From contig JALQVG010000006.1 of NCBI GenBank assembly GCA_023260435.1, forward strand, positions 1 to 58,282: a stretch of DNA of 58,282 nt, in the 5' to 3' direction. Positions 15,829 to 24,700 of this stretch are shown here, in pieces (position 1 is the stretch's first letter; every line of letters starts with the position of its first letter). A model generated the notes under the pieces. That model was given only the letters and a program-made list of their open reading frames with translations, had not been told where the DNA came from and did no database searches. Source of the DNA: Flavobacteriaceae bacterium (lineage in GTDB: Bacteria > Bacteroidota > Bacteroidia > Flavobacteriales > Flavobacteriaceae). Made by a program: the position numbers and the translations under genes.

Positions 15829-17633
15829 AGACTAAATTTTTTAAGGAGTTCTTCCGCAGTGATCGAGACAATGACTGGCTTGCGATCGGGACTAAATTCC
15901 GGTTCTTTACATGAAAACAAATCATTGATTAAACCTAACTGCTCCTCTACGGTTAAAAATTTCCCCGTGTTTATGGCCATCGTTTTCGACATCAACTGAG
16001 CCATCCGATCTACCGAAGAAAACCCTGTATGTTCTATAGATTCCAAATCATCTACCAACTGAATCAACACTTGTGCAGCATCCTGCGGAAGCACATCCAT
16101 AGGAATACCTACAACATGATCAATCGATTGTTCATCGAATTCAAACCCTATCGCTTGTAGATCTCCGCGCATAGAAGCCAATATACTTTGCTGAGCTATA
16201 CTCAGTCCCAAAGTGAGCGGAAACAACAGGGTTTGACTTCCCGCTTTTTCCATAGTCATTTGAGCCAGTAATCGTTCATATACAATCCGCTGATGAGCCC
16301 TTGACTGATGAATCACCAGTAAAGCCGATTGGTGTTTGGTAACTATATACTTTTTTTCCCACTGAAAACTGGTCAATGCCGATTGGGTTTCTTGCTCCCA
16401 ACCTTCAAGAGAGGTTTGTTGGGATTCAAAATGAGCCATAGTCTGTCGATGGGGATCATCTCCAATACTGTATAAAGTTTCCCATTGAGTCTGGCTGGGT
16501 TTTGATTTATAGGTCGTAGTTTGTTCGTTAAACGGGTTAAAATTCCTATCTACCTCAATCTTTGGATAAACGGGGTTTTTAGACTGATAGGCATAGGGCG
16601 TATCCAAATTTGGATCCTTGTCAAAATCTAAAATAGGAGCCACTTGAAATTGACCTAGACTGTGTTTTACAGCTGATCTTAAGATGGCATAAATCCCTTG
16701 CTCGTCATCGAACTTCACTTCCGTTTTGGTCGGATGTATATTGACATCTAATCGAGCCGGATCAACCTGAAGATAAATAAAATATCCCGGGTGTAATCCT
16801 GGATTGACTAGTCCCTCAAAAGCTTGAAGTACAGCGTGGTGAAGAAAACCGCTTTTGATGAATCGATCATTGACAAAAAAATACTGCATACCCCGTGACT
16901 TTTTAGCCATATCGGGCTTTAAGACAAATCCAGAAATTCCCACCAAAGGAGTTTGCTCGGAAATAGGCACTAATTTTTCCGCATATTTCTGTCCGAAAAC
17001 CTGGGTGATTCTCTGCTTAATGGGTGCTTGTGGCAGCTGAAACAACACCTCTGAATTGTGATGTAACACAAAAGAAATTTCTGGATGCACCAACACTAAT
17101 CGATGAAACTCATCCAAACAGTGTTTCAATTCAACGGTAGCTGACTTTAAAAATTGTCTTCGCGCTGGTATGTTGTAGAATAGATGCTGAACGGTGACTA
17201 TGGTTCCTTGAGGCCTAGATGTCGGTAGTAGCTCAACAGAATTACTACCCTGAGCAGTCAGTACATATCCTTCTTCAGACTCAACGGTTTTACTCTGTAT
17301 GCGCAATTGAGCAATCGAGGCAATCGATGCCAATGCCTCACCCCTAAAACCCTTGGTTTGTAGGCGAAACAAATCATCTGCTGAAGTCAATTTCGAAGTA
17401 GCATGACGCTCAATAGATAGCGGAAGATCATCTCGATCAATACCTTGACCGTTATCCACCACCTTGATCAACTGCTTACCGCCGTCACCCAAAAATACTT
17501 CTATCCTACTTGCTCCCGAATCAACCGCGTTCTCCAATAGTTCTTTAAGCGCTGAACTAGGGCGTTGAACAACTTCTCCTGCGGCAATCTGATTAGCAAC
17601 GTGGGCCTCAAGGCGTTTGATTATTCCACCCAT
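15825..17633 (-). CDS. mutL: DNA mismatch repair protein MutL
   Basis: 602 residues. The N-terminal GHKL ATPase is complete: VANQIAAGEVVQRPSSALKE, ELLENAVDSGA, VVDNGQGID, RHATSKL and TKGFRGEALASI. The variable linker spans about residues 335-410 and is followed by the C-terminal dimerisation domain. I do not see the DQHAxxER and zinc motifs of endonuclease-type MutL: the corresponding place reads HQSRAHQRIVYERL. MutL couples MutS mismatch recognition to later steps. It starts 1 base inside the stop of the small membrane protein gene. Confidence 0.95.
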   Translation of the reverse strand: MGGIIKRLEAHVANQIAAGEVVQRPSSALKELLENAVDSGASRIEVFLGDGGKQLIKVVDNGQGIDRDDLPLSIERHATSKLTSADDLFRLQTKGFRGEALASIASIAQLRIQSKTVESEEGYVLTAQGSNSVELLPTSRPQGTIVTVQHLFYNIPARRQFLKSATVELKHCLDEFHRLVLVHPEISFVLHHNSEVLFQLPQAPIKQRITQVFGQKYAEKLVPISEQTPLVGISGFVLKPDMAKKSRGMQYFFVNDRFIKSGFLHHAVLQAFEGLVNPGLHPGYFIYLQVDPARLDVNIHPTKTEVKFDDEQGIYAILRSAVKHSLGQFQVAPILDFDKDPNLDTPYAYQSKNPVYPKIEVDRNFNPFNEQTTTYKSKPSQTQWETLYSIGDDPHRQTMAHFESQQTSLEGWEQETQSALTSFQWEKKYIVTKHQSALLVIHQSRAHQRIVYERLLAQMTMEKAGSQTLLFPLTLGLSIAQQSILASMRGDLQAIGFEFDEQSIDHVVGIPMDVLPQDAAQVLIQLVDDLESIEHTGFSSVDRMAQLMSKTMAINTGKFLTVEEQLGLINDLFSCKEPEFSPDRKPVIVSITAEELLKKFSL

Positions 17634-17935
17634 TATACAACCCAGTTAAGCACTCCAGTTTTGACGAGCGCTAAGAAAAATAGCACCAAAAAAACGAATA
17701 TAAAGAACAGCCTAGTCCTTCGGTTTTTGCTTTCAGTCTGATTTTTTTGAGCGCGCCAGTCCGCGCGAAAAGACCTCCTACCAGAAGCTCTAGACACCAT
17801 ACCCGCTGGAGGAAGATCAGCAGCTTCTTGTTTTTTAACCAACAATTCCAAACGCTCTTTCCTCGGGTTGTAATACCTAGGGGTATAGGAAAACGACTTG
17901 TTTTTGTTTTGTTTAAATAACGTAGGTAGTTTCAT
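17633..17935 (-). CDS. Small single-pass membrane protein, conserved beside mutL
   Basis: About 100 residues: a basic, Arg-rich N-terminal two thirds (YTPRYYNPRKERLE) and one membrane segment at the C-terminal end (LFFIFVFLVLFFLALV). Similar short proteins sit between ribH and mutL in many Flavobacteriia, where they have sometimes been mislabelled as a riboflavin synthase subunit; there is no lumazine synthase sequence in it. The start at ATG 17935 is preferred because a TATTTTTG box lies 16 bases upstream. Function unknown. Confidence 0.75.
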   Translation of the reverse strand: MKLPTLFKQNKNKSFSYTPRYYNPRKERLELLVKKQEAADLPPAGMVSRASGRRSFRADWRAQKNQTESKNRRTRLFFIFVFLVLFFLALVKTGVLNWVV

Positions 17936-17951
17936 AAGAATCAACTTAATC

Positions 17952-17959
17952 CAAAAATA
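17952..17959 (-). promoter_or_regulatory. -7 box TATTTTTG of the small membrane protein-mutL unit
   Basis: Exact TAnnTTTG match on the minus strand, 16 bases before ATG 17935. It lies within the T-rich tail of the ribH terminator, so termination of one unit and initiation of the next share the same bases. Confidence 0.6.
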
Positions 17960-17960
17960 A

Positions 17961-17987
17961 ACAAAAACCCAGGATAGACCTGGGTTT
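17961..17987 (-). terminator. Terminator of the TPR-ribH unit
   Basis: A 9-base-pair stem (AAACCCAGG at 17965-17973 pairing with CCTGGGTTT at 17979-17987) with a 5-base loop, followed on the minus strand by TTTGTTTATTTTTG. It lies 30 bases after the ribH stop. Confidence 0.8.
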
Positions 17988-18016
17988 ACTTTGCGAAGTT
18001 ATTTACAAAAATACGG

Positions 18017-18493
18017 TTATAATGCCGCCATTTTTACAGCAGCCACAGCAGCTTCAACCCCCTTGTTTCCGTGTATACCTCCTGAACGATCGATAGCTTG
18101 CTGGAGGTTATTGTCCGTCAATACACAAAATATGACCGGAACATCTTGATCGGTATTGAGATTCATAATCCCTTGAGCGGTGGATTGACAAATAAAATCA
18201 AAATGTTTTGTTTCCCCTTGGATGACACTTCCAATGGCAATAACCGCGGAGAGTTGATGGCGATCAATAAGCTTTTTACACGCGTGTGGCAATTCAAAAG
18301 CACCTGGTACGCGGTATGTATGTATATTGTCTGAATCAACTCCCAGAGCAGATAGTGTATCTACTGCTCCTCGATATAAGTTTTCAGTGATTTCGCTATT
18401 CCACTCTGCCACAGCAATCCCAACACGCATGTGCTCACCAGAGGGAAGACTGGACGCATCAAAGAAAGATAAATCAGTTCCTGAAGTAGCCAT
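18017..18493 (-). CDS. ribH: 6,7-dimethyl-8-ribityllumazine synthase
   Basis: 158 residues. It condenses ribityl-aminouracil with dihydroxybutanone phosphate in riboflavin synthesis, usually as an icosahedral 60-mer. Motifs: VAEWNSEIT, YRVPGAFELP, AIGSVIQGETKHFDFIC and the proton-relay region IDRSGGIHGNKG. The usual GVLT is present as CVLTDNN. The start codon shares one base with the stop of the TPR gene (TAATG), and a strong terminator follows. No other rib gene is nearby. Confidence 0.97.
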   Translation of the reverse strand: MATSGTDLSFFDASSLPSGEHMRVGIAVAEWNSEITENLYRGAVDTLSALGVDSDNIHTYRVPGAFELPHACKKLIDRHQLSAVIAIGSVIQGETKHFDFICQSTAQGIMNLNTDQDVPVIFCVLTDNNLQQAIDRSGGIHGNKGVEAAVAAVKMAAL

Positions 18494-19260
18494 TATTCTT
18501 CCGCCTGCAAACTACCCAACAGGGCGTCAACTGAGCTCGCCTCTACTGCATTAGGATACTGATCGGAAACGGTCTTGAAATACTCTATAGCACTTCCTGT
18601 TTGGCCTAATTCCTGGGCCAATACACCCGCTTTAAACCAAAAACGTGGAGCAGAAAATTCGTTGTTGCTGTGCGAAGCAGCGGCGACATAAGATTTCAAT
18701 CCTGCCTCCTTATCTCCAAGCTCAGACTGAGCATCTCCTAGGGCACCTAAAGCCAAAGCCTGCATCAACGCATCATCTGTTTTGAAACCTGATAAATAAC
18801 TCACAGCTTGTTCAAATTGACCCAAATGAAGGTAGGAAAGACCTGCACCATAAGCAGCTAAATCCGCTGCTTTCGTACCAGCGTAGTGTTCAGCAATTTC
18901 AACAAAACCGTATTTGCCTTCTGCGCCTTCAAGGGCGAGTGTAAAAAGTGAGTCTTGAGATTGCTGGGTAATCAACGCTTGATCAAAATAACGTTGAGCA
19001 AAGTACAATTCGTTAGACGCTTCACGTTCCAAGGGCTTTTGCACCCATTGTTGGTATCCCAAGTACCCTAACACGGCCACAGCAATTACGGCAATGACCC
19101 CTAGAATAATGTTTTGATTTTGAGACACCCAAGCCTCCGATTTAGAAGCGCTTTCATCTAAAGTGGAAAAAACCTCCGCTGTTGTGCTCGATTCTTGTGT
19201 TACTTCTTCTATTTCTTCTTGGGCTTTTGGTTTGTAGCCTCTTTTTTGATATGTAGCCAT
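18493..19260 (-). CDS. TPR-containing membrane protein (YfgM-like layout)
   Basis: 255 residues. An acidic cytoplasmic N-terminus of ~48 residues, one membrane segment (NIILGVIAVIAVAVLGYLGY), then TPR-like helices to the end (LGQFEQAVSYLSGF, LGDKEAGLKSYVAAA, LGQTGSAIEYFKTV). The layout matches YfgM-type proteins, which hold a TPR domain in the periplasm near the Sec translocon and chaperones. It leads a two-gene unit with ribH, probably a conserved positional link only. Confidence 0.8.
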   Translation of the reverse strand: MATYQKRGYKPKAQEEIEEVTQESSTTAEVFSTLDESASKSEAWVSQNQNIILGVIAVIAVAVLGYLGYQQWVQKPLEREASNELYFAQRYFDQALITQQSQDSLFTLALEGAEGKYGFVEIAEHYAGTKAADLAAYGAGLSYLHLGQFEQAVSYLSGFKTDDALMQALALGALGDAQSELGDKEAGLKSYVAAASHSNNEFSAPRFWFKAGVLAQELGQTGSAIEYFKTVSDQYPNAVEASSVDALLGSLQAEE

Positions 19261-19279
19261 CTATATGAGATTTAGAGGG

Positions 19280-19287
19280 CAAAAATA
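19280..19287 (-). promoter_or_regulatory. -7 box TATTTTTG of the TPR-ribH unit
   Basis: Exact TAnnTTTG match on the minus strand, 19 bases before the ATG at 19260. It is divergent from recF, whose ATG is about 95 bases away. Confidence 0.6.
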
Positions 19288-19379
19288 AAGTTTTTATCCA
19301 AACCCAAAAGGGTAATCTTTCGTTTATTTTCAATAATTTGCGAGTCCCAAAAAAAGTGATTTTTGCCTATAAACGCTCT

Positions 19380-20462
19380 ATGTTTCTAAAACACCTGACA
19401 CTGGTTAACTACAAAAATTTCATAGAGAAATCGATTGATTTCGGCGCTAAAATCAATTGTGTAGTCGGACCTAATGGCCAAGGAAAAACAAATGTACTGG
19501 ACGCTATTTACCATTTAGCCTTGGGCAAAAGCTACTTTAACCCCCAGTCATCACAAAATATCAGACACGACCAGGACTTTTTTTTGATCCAAGGTCTCTT
19601 TGACAAAGAAGGCCAAGAAGAGACTGTGGTATGTAGCCTGAAAATTGGATCTAAGAAGGTAATCAAACGCAATGGAAAGATATATGATAAACTAGCAGAC
19701 CACATCGGTGTGCTCCCATTGGTTATGATTTCACCTGCTGATCGAGATCTGATCGTAGAAGGCAGTGAGGTGCGCAGGAAATTAATCGATGGAATCATTG
19801 CTCAGTCAGACCACCATTACTTGAACTTGCTGTTGAGCTACAACCAGACATTAGCTCAGCGCAATGCACTGCTCAAATACTTTGCCCTTAACCACACCTT
19901 TGACAGGGAAACACTTAGTGTATACGATGCACAGCTGCGGGATTATGGCCTGCCCATTTACCAGAAAAGAAAAGCGTTTCTCGAAGAATTTATTCCGTTG
20001 TTTGAACAGCAGTATCAACAAATCAGCCAAGGTAAAGAATCGGTAAGCATTCAGTACCAGAGTCAACTTCACCAAGGTGATTACGAGGCACAGCTGAGCG
20101 AATATCTCCCCAAAGACCGAGCGATTCAGTACACTAGTTGCGGTATTCATAAAGATGATTTATCGTTTGAAATTGACGGCCATCCGATCAAAAAATTCGG
20201 CAGCCAGGGACAGCAAAAATCATTCTTGATCGCATTGAAACTGGCGCAGTTTGCCTTTATCCAAAAACACACCCAAACGCAACCTATATTGTTGTTGGAC
20301 GATATCTTTGACAAATTAGATGACCAAAGAGTCGCTCAGCTGGTAGATTTAGTCAATCAAAACCGATTTGGGCAACTGTTTATCAGCGATACTAATTTTG
20401 AGCGAACTGAAAAGATTGTTCAAGCTACTGGGCAAGGATACACTATGATTGAATTGCCATGA
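19380..20462 (+). CDS. recF: DNA replication and repair protein RecF
   Basis: 360 residues. SMC-like ATPase that helps load RecA at gaps. Walker A is [10 protein letters not shown], the signature region [17 protein letters not shown], and Walker B with D-loop [16 protein letters not shown]. The start at ATG 19380 gives the canonical [14 protein letters not shown]; an earlier in-frame start at 19338 adds a non-conserved stretch. Its stop overlaps the DUF721 gene by 4 bases (ATGA). Weak TAnnTTTG-like sequences precede it (GATTTTTG 14 bases before the ATG). Confidence 0.96.
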   Translation: MFLKHLTLVNYKNFIEKSIDFGAKINCVVGPNGQGKTNVLDAIYHLALGKSYFNPQSSQNIRHDQDFFLIQGLFDKEGQEETVVCSLKIGSKKVIKRNGKIYDKLADHIGVLPLVMISPADRDLIVEGSEVRRKLIDGIIAQSDHHYLNLLLSYNQTLAQRNALLKYFALNHTFDRETLSVYDAQLRDYGLPIYQKRKAFLEEFIPLFEQQYQQISQGKESVSIQYQSQLHQGDYEAQLSEYLPKDRAIQYTSCGIHKDDLSFEIDGHPIKKFGSQGQQKSFLIALKLAQFAFIQKHTQTQPILLLDDIFDKLDDQRVAQLVDLVNQNRFGQLFISDTNFERTEKIVQATGQGYTMIELP

Positions 20463-20752
20463 AAAGAAACCACGAGCCCATCAAAATACAAGACCTAGTC
20501 AATCAGTTTATCGAACAAAATGATTTGACCAGCGGACTTGATGCCGTAAATGTTCAAGATTTATGGGGCGAGCTTATGGGACCGGGAGTCATGAGCTACA
20601 CCCAGAGTGTCGCCCTTCGCGGCTCAACATTGACCGTGGTGCTCACCTCATCTGTTTTGCGCAGTGAGCTAAGCATGGGTAAACAAAAAATCATCGCTAT
20701 GATGAATGAAGGCCTAGGAAAAAACCTCATCGAACACATTTACCTTCGATAA
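20459..20752 (+). CDS. DUF721 (DciA-related) protein
   Basis: 97 residues, whole length DUF721: [21 protein letters not shown] is split across its N-terminal helices, then [20 protein letters not shown] and the C-terminal strands [23 protein letters not shown]721 is related to DciA, which helps load the replicative helicase DnaB in bacteria without DnaC. Coupling to recF by ATGA supports a replication or repair role. Whether this short version loads helicase is an inference. Confidence 0.85.
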   Translation: MKRNHEPIKIQDLVNQFIEQNDLTSGLDAVNVQDLWGELMGPGVMSYTQSVALRGSTLTVVLTSSVLRSELSMGKQKIIAMMNEGLGKNLIEHIYLR

Positions 20753-20782
20753 GTTATTGACTAGGCCTTCATGGAAAGATTG

Positions 20783-21202
20783 TTAAAAAATCTCTCTTCC
20801 AGAAAAATGGAACGCAGACTCAATAGCCGCATTTTCATCCGAATCAGATCCGTGTACGGCATTTTCTCCAATGGATGAGGCATATTTTTGGCGAATAGTA
20901 CCTTCAGCTGCCTCTGCTGGATTTGTTGAGCCAATTAATGTTCTAAAATCTTGAACGGCGTTGTCCTTCTCAAGCACAGCAGCTACAATAGGTCCAGAAG
21001 TCATAAAAGCTACTAACTCCCCAAAAAATGGACGCTCGCTGTGCACCGCGTAGAAACGCTCCGCATCCAATCGGCTGAGTTGGGTATATTTCATGGCTAC
21101 AATTTTAAATCCAGCCTCATTGATTTGTGCCAAAATTCCCCCGATGTAGCCTTTAGCGACTGCATCTGGTTTAATCATGGTAAATGTTCTATTTGCACTC
21201 AT
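20783..21202 (-). CDS. ndk: Nucleoside diphosphate kinase
   Basis: 139 residues. It balances NTP pools by phosphotransfer through a phosphohistidine. [20 protein letters not shown] at the N-terminus, [34 protein letters not shown], and the active-site His in [13 protein letters not shown]. Complete and canonical. It converges on the recF-DUF721 unit and has its own promoter. Confidence 0.98.
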   Translation of the reverse strand: MSANRTFTMIKPDAVAKGYIGGILAQINEAGFKIVAMKYTQLSRLDAERFYAVHSERPFFGELVAFMTSGPIVAAVLEKDNAVQDFRTLIGSTNPAEAAEGTIRQKYASSIGENAVHGSDSDENAAIESAFHFSGREIF

Positions 21203-21218
21203 TTTTTAAAATTTTGTG

Positions 21219-21226
21219 CAAAATTA
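21219..21226 (-). promoter_or_regulatory. -7 box TAATTTTG of ndk
   Basis: Exact TAnnTTTG match on the minus strand, 16 bases before the ndk ATG at 21202. Confidence 0.65.
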
Positions 21227-21271
21227 CACCAAATAATCGAATCTATGGATCAATAGATAAATCGCCATGAA

Positions 21272-22315
21272 CTAAAGTCCGTAATGCAACTCATATCCTG
21301 TATTGTGCGGAAAGTCTGGATAACGGTAGACCAATCTTTGGGCTACTTGACCAGCATCTTGGACCATTTCCATAGTGATCGTACGCGCCTTCAAATCTAT
21401 GCGCAAAAGTCCAAAACTTTTTTCGGCCAATACGTCACCGAGTCGATACTTGTTTGGTTCACCGCGATAGGAACTGTAGGAATGGGTCAGACCACTCGAG
21501 GTAAAATCGATGATGGGCTGTCCAAAATCGGGTATTGTTTTGGTGGAAAACTCAGAAATATGGCGATCACCTGAGAGCAACACTAAACCTTTAGGGTTGG
21601 TGCGCACAATTAAGTCCTCTAATCTTTGTTGTTCCGCTGATAGATTGGCCCAGGACTCAAAACCGTGCTCACCGGACAAAAACTGAATACTACTCATTAC
21701 AATATGGACATCTGCAGGACTGTTTGTCAAACTGTTTTCCAACCAAGCCCACTGACTATCCCCGAGCATGGTCCCTTGGTCGGTGGGCAGATACCGCTTC
21801 ACACCCGAAGGATCATCGCGCAAAGCAGACCTAAAAAATCGGGTATCTAAGACGATGATACGCACCCATTGATCCCCAACTGGGAAATCGTGCAGCGCAT
21901 ATACTCCTGGCTGACTCCTTCTCGAATCATCTTGTGGGACCTGCATGAAATCTAAAAACACTTGTTGGCTCTCTTTTTTAATCGAAAATTCAGCTCCCCC
22001 GTCATTGAGCCCGTAATCGTGGTCATCCCAGGTACCGATTACAGGAACTTCTTTCATTAAAGATTGATAACCGGGCACCTGTAACTGTAGCGCGTAAGCC
22101 GCTTTTAATTCATCCACCACATCTGTATCCGCATACACGACATCCCCACCCCAAATAAACACGTCAGGTTTGGCAGCTAGAACATCATCCCACAGATCAT
22201 TCGGTTGATCGGCTTGGTTGCAGGAACCGAAAGCAACCGTAAAAACAGCGGGGTCACTGGGGGCGCAAGAAAGTACCACAACAGCGAAAAACAGGGATAA
22301 AGAGTAAATTTTCAC
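21272..22315 (-). CDS. PhoD-like metallophosphatase lipoprotein
   Basis: 347 residues from a GTG start. A lipoprotein signal peptide (SLSLFFAVVVLSC, lipobox ending in Cys) is followed by a PhoD-type phosphoesterase: VAFGSCNQ, IWGGDVVYADTD, GTWDDHDYGLND and LLSGDRHISEF supply the metal ligands. Such enzymes hydrolyse phosphodi- or monoesters outside the cytoplasm. The GTG at 22315 is chosen because it gives the lipobox and lies 14 bases after a TAAATTTG box; an ATG at 22384 would put that promoter in the coding region and overlap the divergent gene's start. Confidence 0.86.
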   Translation of the reverse strand: MKIYSLSLFFAVVVLSCAPSDPAVFTVAFGSCNQADQPNDLWDDVLAAKPDVFIWGGDVVYADTDVVDELKAAYALQLQVPGYQSLMKEVPVIGTWDDHDYGLNDGGAEFSIKKESQQVFLDFMQVPQDDSRRSQPGVYALHDFPVGDQWVRIIVLDTRFFRSALRDDPSGVKRYLPTDQGTMLGDSQWAWLENSLTNSPADVHIVMSSIQFLSGEHGFESWANLSAEQQRLEDLIVRTNPKGLVLLSGDRHISEFSTKTIPDFGQPIIDFTSSGLTHSYSSYRGEPNKYRLGDVLAEKSFGLLRIDLKARTITMEMVQDAGQVAQRLVYRYPDFPHNTGYELHYGL

Positions 22316-22329
22316 GTTTCTATTTTTTT

Positions 22330-22337
22330 CAAATTTA
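22330..22337 (-). promoter_or_regulatory. -7 box TAAATTTG of the PhoD-like gene
   Basis: Exact TAnnTTTG match on the minus strand, 14 bases before GTG 22315. A TTG 23 bases further upstream could be the -33 element. It decides the start of the lipoprotein gene. Confidence 0.65.
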
Positions 22338-22369
22338 ATCAATTTAAACAGCTCAGAAGGCAAATGTCT

Positions 22370-22377
22370 TATCTTTG
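22370..22377 (+). promoter_or_regulatory. -7 box TATCTTTG of the NrnA-like gene
   Basis: Exact TAnnTTTG match, 5 bases before the ATG at 22383, so the message would be leaderless or nearly so. Divergent from the PhoD promoter ~33 bases away. Confidence 0.7.
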
Positions 22378-22382
22378 AACAC

Positions 22383-23402
22383 ATGAATATACCCAACCAG
22401 AAAGACCTGTTGCACCAGCTGAGTCCAGGAACAAAAGTGATTGTGATTCCCCATAGAAATCCTGATGGAGACGCCCTAGGATCTTGTTTGGGTCTAGCTG
22501 GTGTTTTGCGCAAAATAGGCTGTATTGTCAAGGTCATTTCACCCAACCAGGGACCGTATTTTTTACATTGGATGCCCGGTTTTCAAGATTTGTTGATCTA
22601 CGAAGAACAAACCGAACAATGCGACGATTTGATTCATTCAGCCCAAGTTATTTTCACCTTGGATTTTAATGATTTGTCGAGAACCGGAATCATGGGTGAT
22701 CAACTCTCCAAAACAAATGCCTACCTAGCGATGATCGACCATCATGAATCACCTGGGTCATACGCGCACTACACGTATTCTGACACTTCCATGAGTTCTA
22801 CCTGTGAGATGGTCTTTCATTTTGTTCAAGAAGCCTCTTTAGGTCAGCACATCGATGCAGACGTCGCTAAATGTTTGTACACAGGATTGGTCACCGATAC
22901 AGGATCATTTAAATTTTCACACACGACGCCAACCACACACAGAGTAGCGGCATCCCTTATTGAATTGGGTGCCCCCAATCAGCGGATACACGAGTTGATT
23001 TTTGACCAAAACAAACCGAGTAAATTAGCGCTGCTTGGACTAGCCCTCCACAAAATGGAGGTAATGCCAAAGTGCAAAACGGCCATTTTACAAATCAGTC
23101 AAGCAGACTTAGATGCGCACGACCACCAGAAAGGGGATACGGAGGGTATTGTCAATTATGGCTTGTCGTTGGAGGGTATTGTGCTGTCTGTCATATTTAT
23201 CGAACACAAGCACGAAGGATTGATCAAAATATCGTTCAGGTCACAAGGAGATTTTTCGGTAAACGAATTAGCGAGAAAACACTTTGAAGGCGGCGGTCAC
23301 CGCAATGCCGCTGGAGGAAAAAGCACAGATAGCTTAGAGAAAACCATTGAGCGATTTAAATCCATTGTGCGTTCATCCGGTGAATTAACCCGTGAACATT
23401 AG
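22383..23402 (+). CDS. DHH/DHHA1 phosphoesterase, NrnA-like
   Basis: 339 residues. The DHH domain shows HRNPDGDALGS, TLDFNDLSR, MIDHHESPG and TGLVTDTGSFKF (metal-binding Asp and His), and the DHHA1 domain ends in HFEGGGHRNAAGG. Relatives degrade nanoRNA and dephosphorylate pAp, completing RNA turnover and sulfate assimilation recycling. The gene lies upstream of the peptidyl-prolyl isomerase lipoprotein, an order I recall around gldI in gliding Flavobacteriia. Confidence 0.92.
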   Translation: MNIPNQKDLLHQLSPGTKVIVIPHRNPDGDALGSCLGLAGVLRKIGCIVKVISPNQGPYFLHWMPGFQDLLIYEEQTEQCDDLIHSAQVIFTLDFNDLSRTGIMGDQLSKTNAYLAMIDHHESPGSYAHYTYSDTSMSSTCEMVFHFVQEASLGQHIDADVAKCLYTGLVTDTGSFKFSHTTPTTHRVAASLIELGAPNQRIHELIFDQNKPSKLALLGLALHKMEVMPKCKTAILQISQADLDAHDHQKGDTEGIVNYGLSLEGIVLSVIFIEHKHEGLIKISFRSQGDFSVNELARKHFEGGGHRNAAGGKSTDSLEKTIERFKSIVRSSGELTREH

Positions 23403-23489
23403 GTAAGCTCGAGCTCAGACATGTTCCATTTATTTTACTAATTTCACCCGCTGTTGGGATCAACCATCCGAAATTCTGATTAAACATCT

Positions 23490-24611
23490 ATGAAAAAACA
23501 AACATTGGCCCTCTGGGCATTAGCTCTTGGTCTATTGACCAGCTGTAGTTCAAGCAAACGACCAGACCTTGGCGACGGATTATTTGCCGAGATCAACACC
23601 TCTATGGGCACTGTAATTTTTGCCCTAGAACAAGAAAAAACACCGGTGACTGTAGCGAGTTTTGTCAGTCTGGCGGAAGGGGACAATCCTTATGTTTCAG
23701 AGACCTATAAAAACAAAAAGTTTTACGATGGCTTAACCTTCCACCGAGTAGCCTTGTTGGGTGCCAACTTCATCATTCAAGGGGGTGACCCTGAGGGTAC
23801 GGGCATGGGAGGCCCAGGATACCAATTCAAAGACGAAATTGATCCTTCACTGTCGCATAATGACAAAGGAATCCTCTCTATGGCCAATGCTGGAGCGGGA
23901 ACCAACGGAAGCCAATTTTTTATCACTGCCGGGGAAACCGCTTTTTTAGATGGCCGTCATACCGTATTTGGCAAAGCCGTAGAAGGATTGGCCGTGATTG
24001 ATTCTATGGCCCTTGTTAAAAGAGACCCTTCAGACAAGCCTGTCAGTCCTTTGGTGCTCAAGTCTGTTGTCATTCACCGCAATGGTAAGGCAGCAAAATC
24101 CTTTGATGCGGTAACCGTATTAAAAAATTATTTCGACGGAATTAAAGAGCAAGAAGCCGCTTTACAAAAAGCTAAAGAAGCACTCAGCGCTGAATTTAAA
24201 TCTCAAAAATCTTCTGCTTTAGTTACAGACAGTGGCCTAGGGGTAGTTGTGCTTCAAGAAGGAGAAGGACCAGTTCCAACGGAAGGAAGCTTTGCTAAAG
24301 TATTGTATGCAGGATATTTTGAGGATGGTGGCGTGTTTGACACCAATATGGAGGATATAGCCACTAAGTTCGGGACTTTTGATGCTCAAAGAAAAGAAAT
24401 GGGTGGCTACAACGCAATACCTATGCCCTATTCACAAGACGCTCGATTAATCAGCGGCTTTAAAGAGGCGTTGTTGCGCATGAAAGTCGGAGACAAAATC
24501 AGGGTTTTTGTCCCACCTCACTTAGGCTACGGAGAAGCTGGTGCAGGAAATGTCATCCCACCAAGTGCCAACCTGGTATTTGATCTCGAAATTACCGGCG
24601 TCGAAAAATAA
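23490..24611 (+). CDS. Lipoprotein fusing cyclophilin and FKBP peptidyl-prolyl isomerase domains
   Basis: 373 residues. A lipoprotein signal peptide (ALGLLTSCSSSK) is followed by a cyclophilin domain at about residues 30-195 (GLTFHRV, FIIQGGDPEGTG, GILSMANAGAGTNGSQFFI, LDGRHTVFGK), a helical linker (QEAALQKAKEALSAEFKSQ), and an FKBP domain at about 250-373 (FAKVLYAGYFEDGGVFD, GFKEALLRMKVGDKIRVFVP, YGEAGAGNVIPPSANLVF). Both domains catalyse proline isomerisation but are unrelated folds. The protein probably helps fold envelope or secreted proteins. Position after the NrnA-like gene suggests a relation to the GldI region of gliding bacteria, which is an inference. A strong terminator follows. 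Confidence 0.93.
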   Translation: MKKQTLALWALALGLLTSCSSSKRPDLGDGLFAEINTSMGTVIFALEQEKTPVTVASFVSLAEGDNPYVSETYKNKKFYDGLTFHRVALLGANFIIQGGDPEGTGMGGPGYQFKDEIDPSLSHNDKGILSMANAGAGTNGSQFFITAGETAFLDGRHTVFGKAVEGLAVIDSMALVKRDPSDKPVSPLVLKSVVIHRNGKAAKSFDAVTVLKNYFDGIKEQEAALQKAKEALSAEFKSQKSSALVTDSGLGVVVLQEGEGPVPTEGSFAKVLYAGYFEDGGVFDTNMEDIATKFGTFDAQRKEMGGYNAIPMPYSQDARLISGFKEALLRMKVGDKIRVFVPPHLGYGEAGAGNVIPPSANLVFDLEITGVEK

Positions 24612-24616
24612 AACCC

Positions 24617-24644
24617 AAAACCTCCTAAATGGAGGTTTTTTTTT
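24617..24644 (+). terminator. Terminator after the PPIase lipoprotein gene
   Basis: AAAACCTCC (24617-24625) pairs with GGAGGTTTT (24631-24639) around a 5-base loop, and the T run continues to 24644. It lies 5 bases after the stop. Confidence 0.88.
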
Positions 24645-24700
24645 GGTCTTCCACCAGGACGTCATTTTATTGCTATATTTAGGATGCTAAAATAAAACCT

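Noticed and set aside
19851-20150. Minus-strand open frame inside recF
   Set aside because: Antisense of conserved RecF sequence with no sign of its own coding constraint.
22316-22546. Long N-terminal extension of the PhoD-like protein to 22546
   Set aside because: It would overlap the divergent NrnA-like gene and cover both promoters; the lipoprotein signal starts at GTG 22315.
23405-23414. AGCTCGAGCT palindrome before the PPIase gene
   Set aside because: Ten bases only, no link to a promoter element, and expected a few times by chance in a window of this size.
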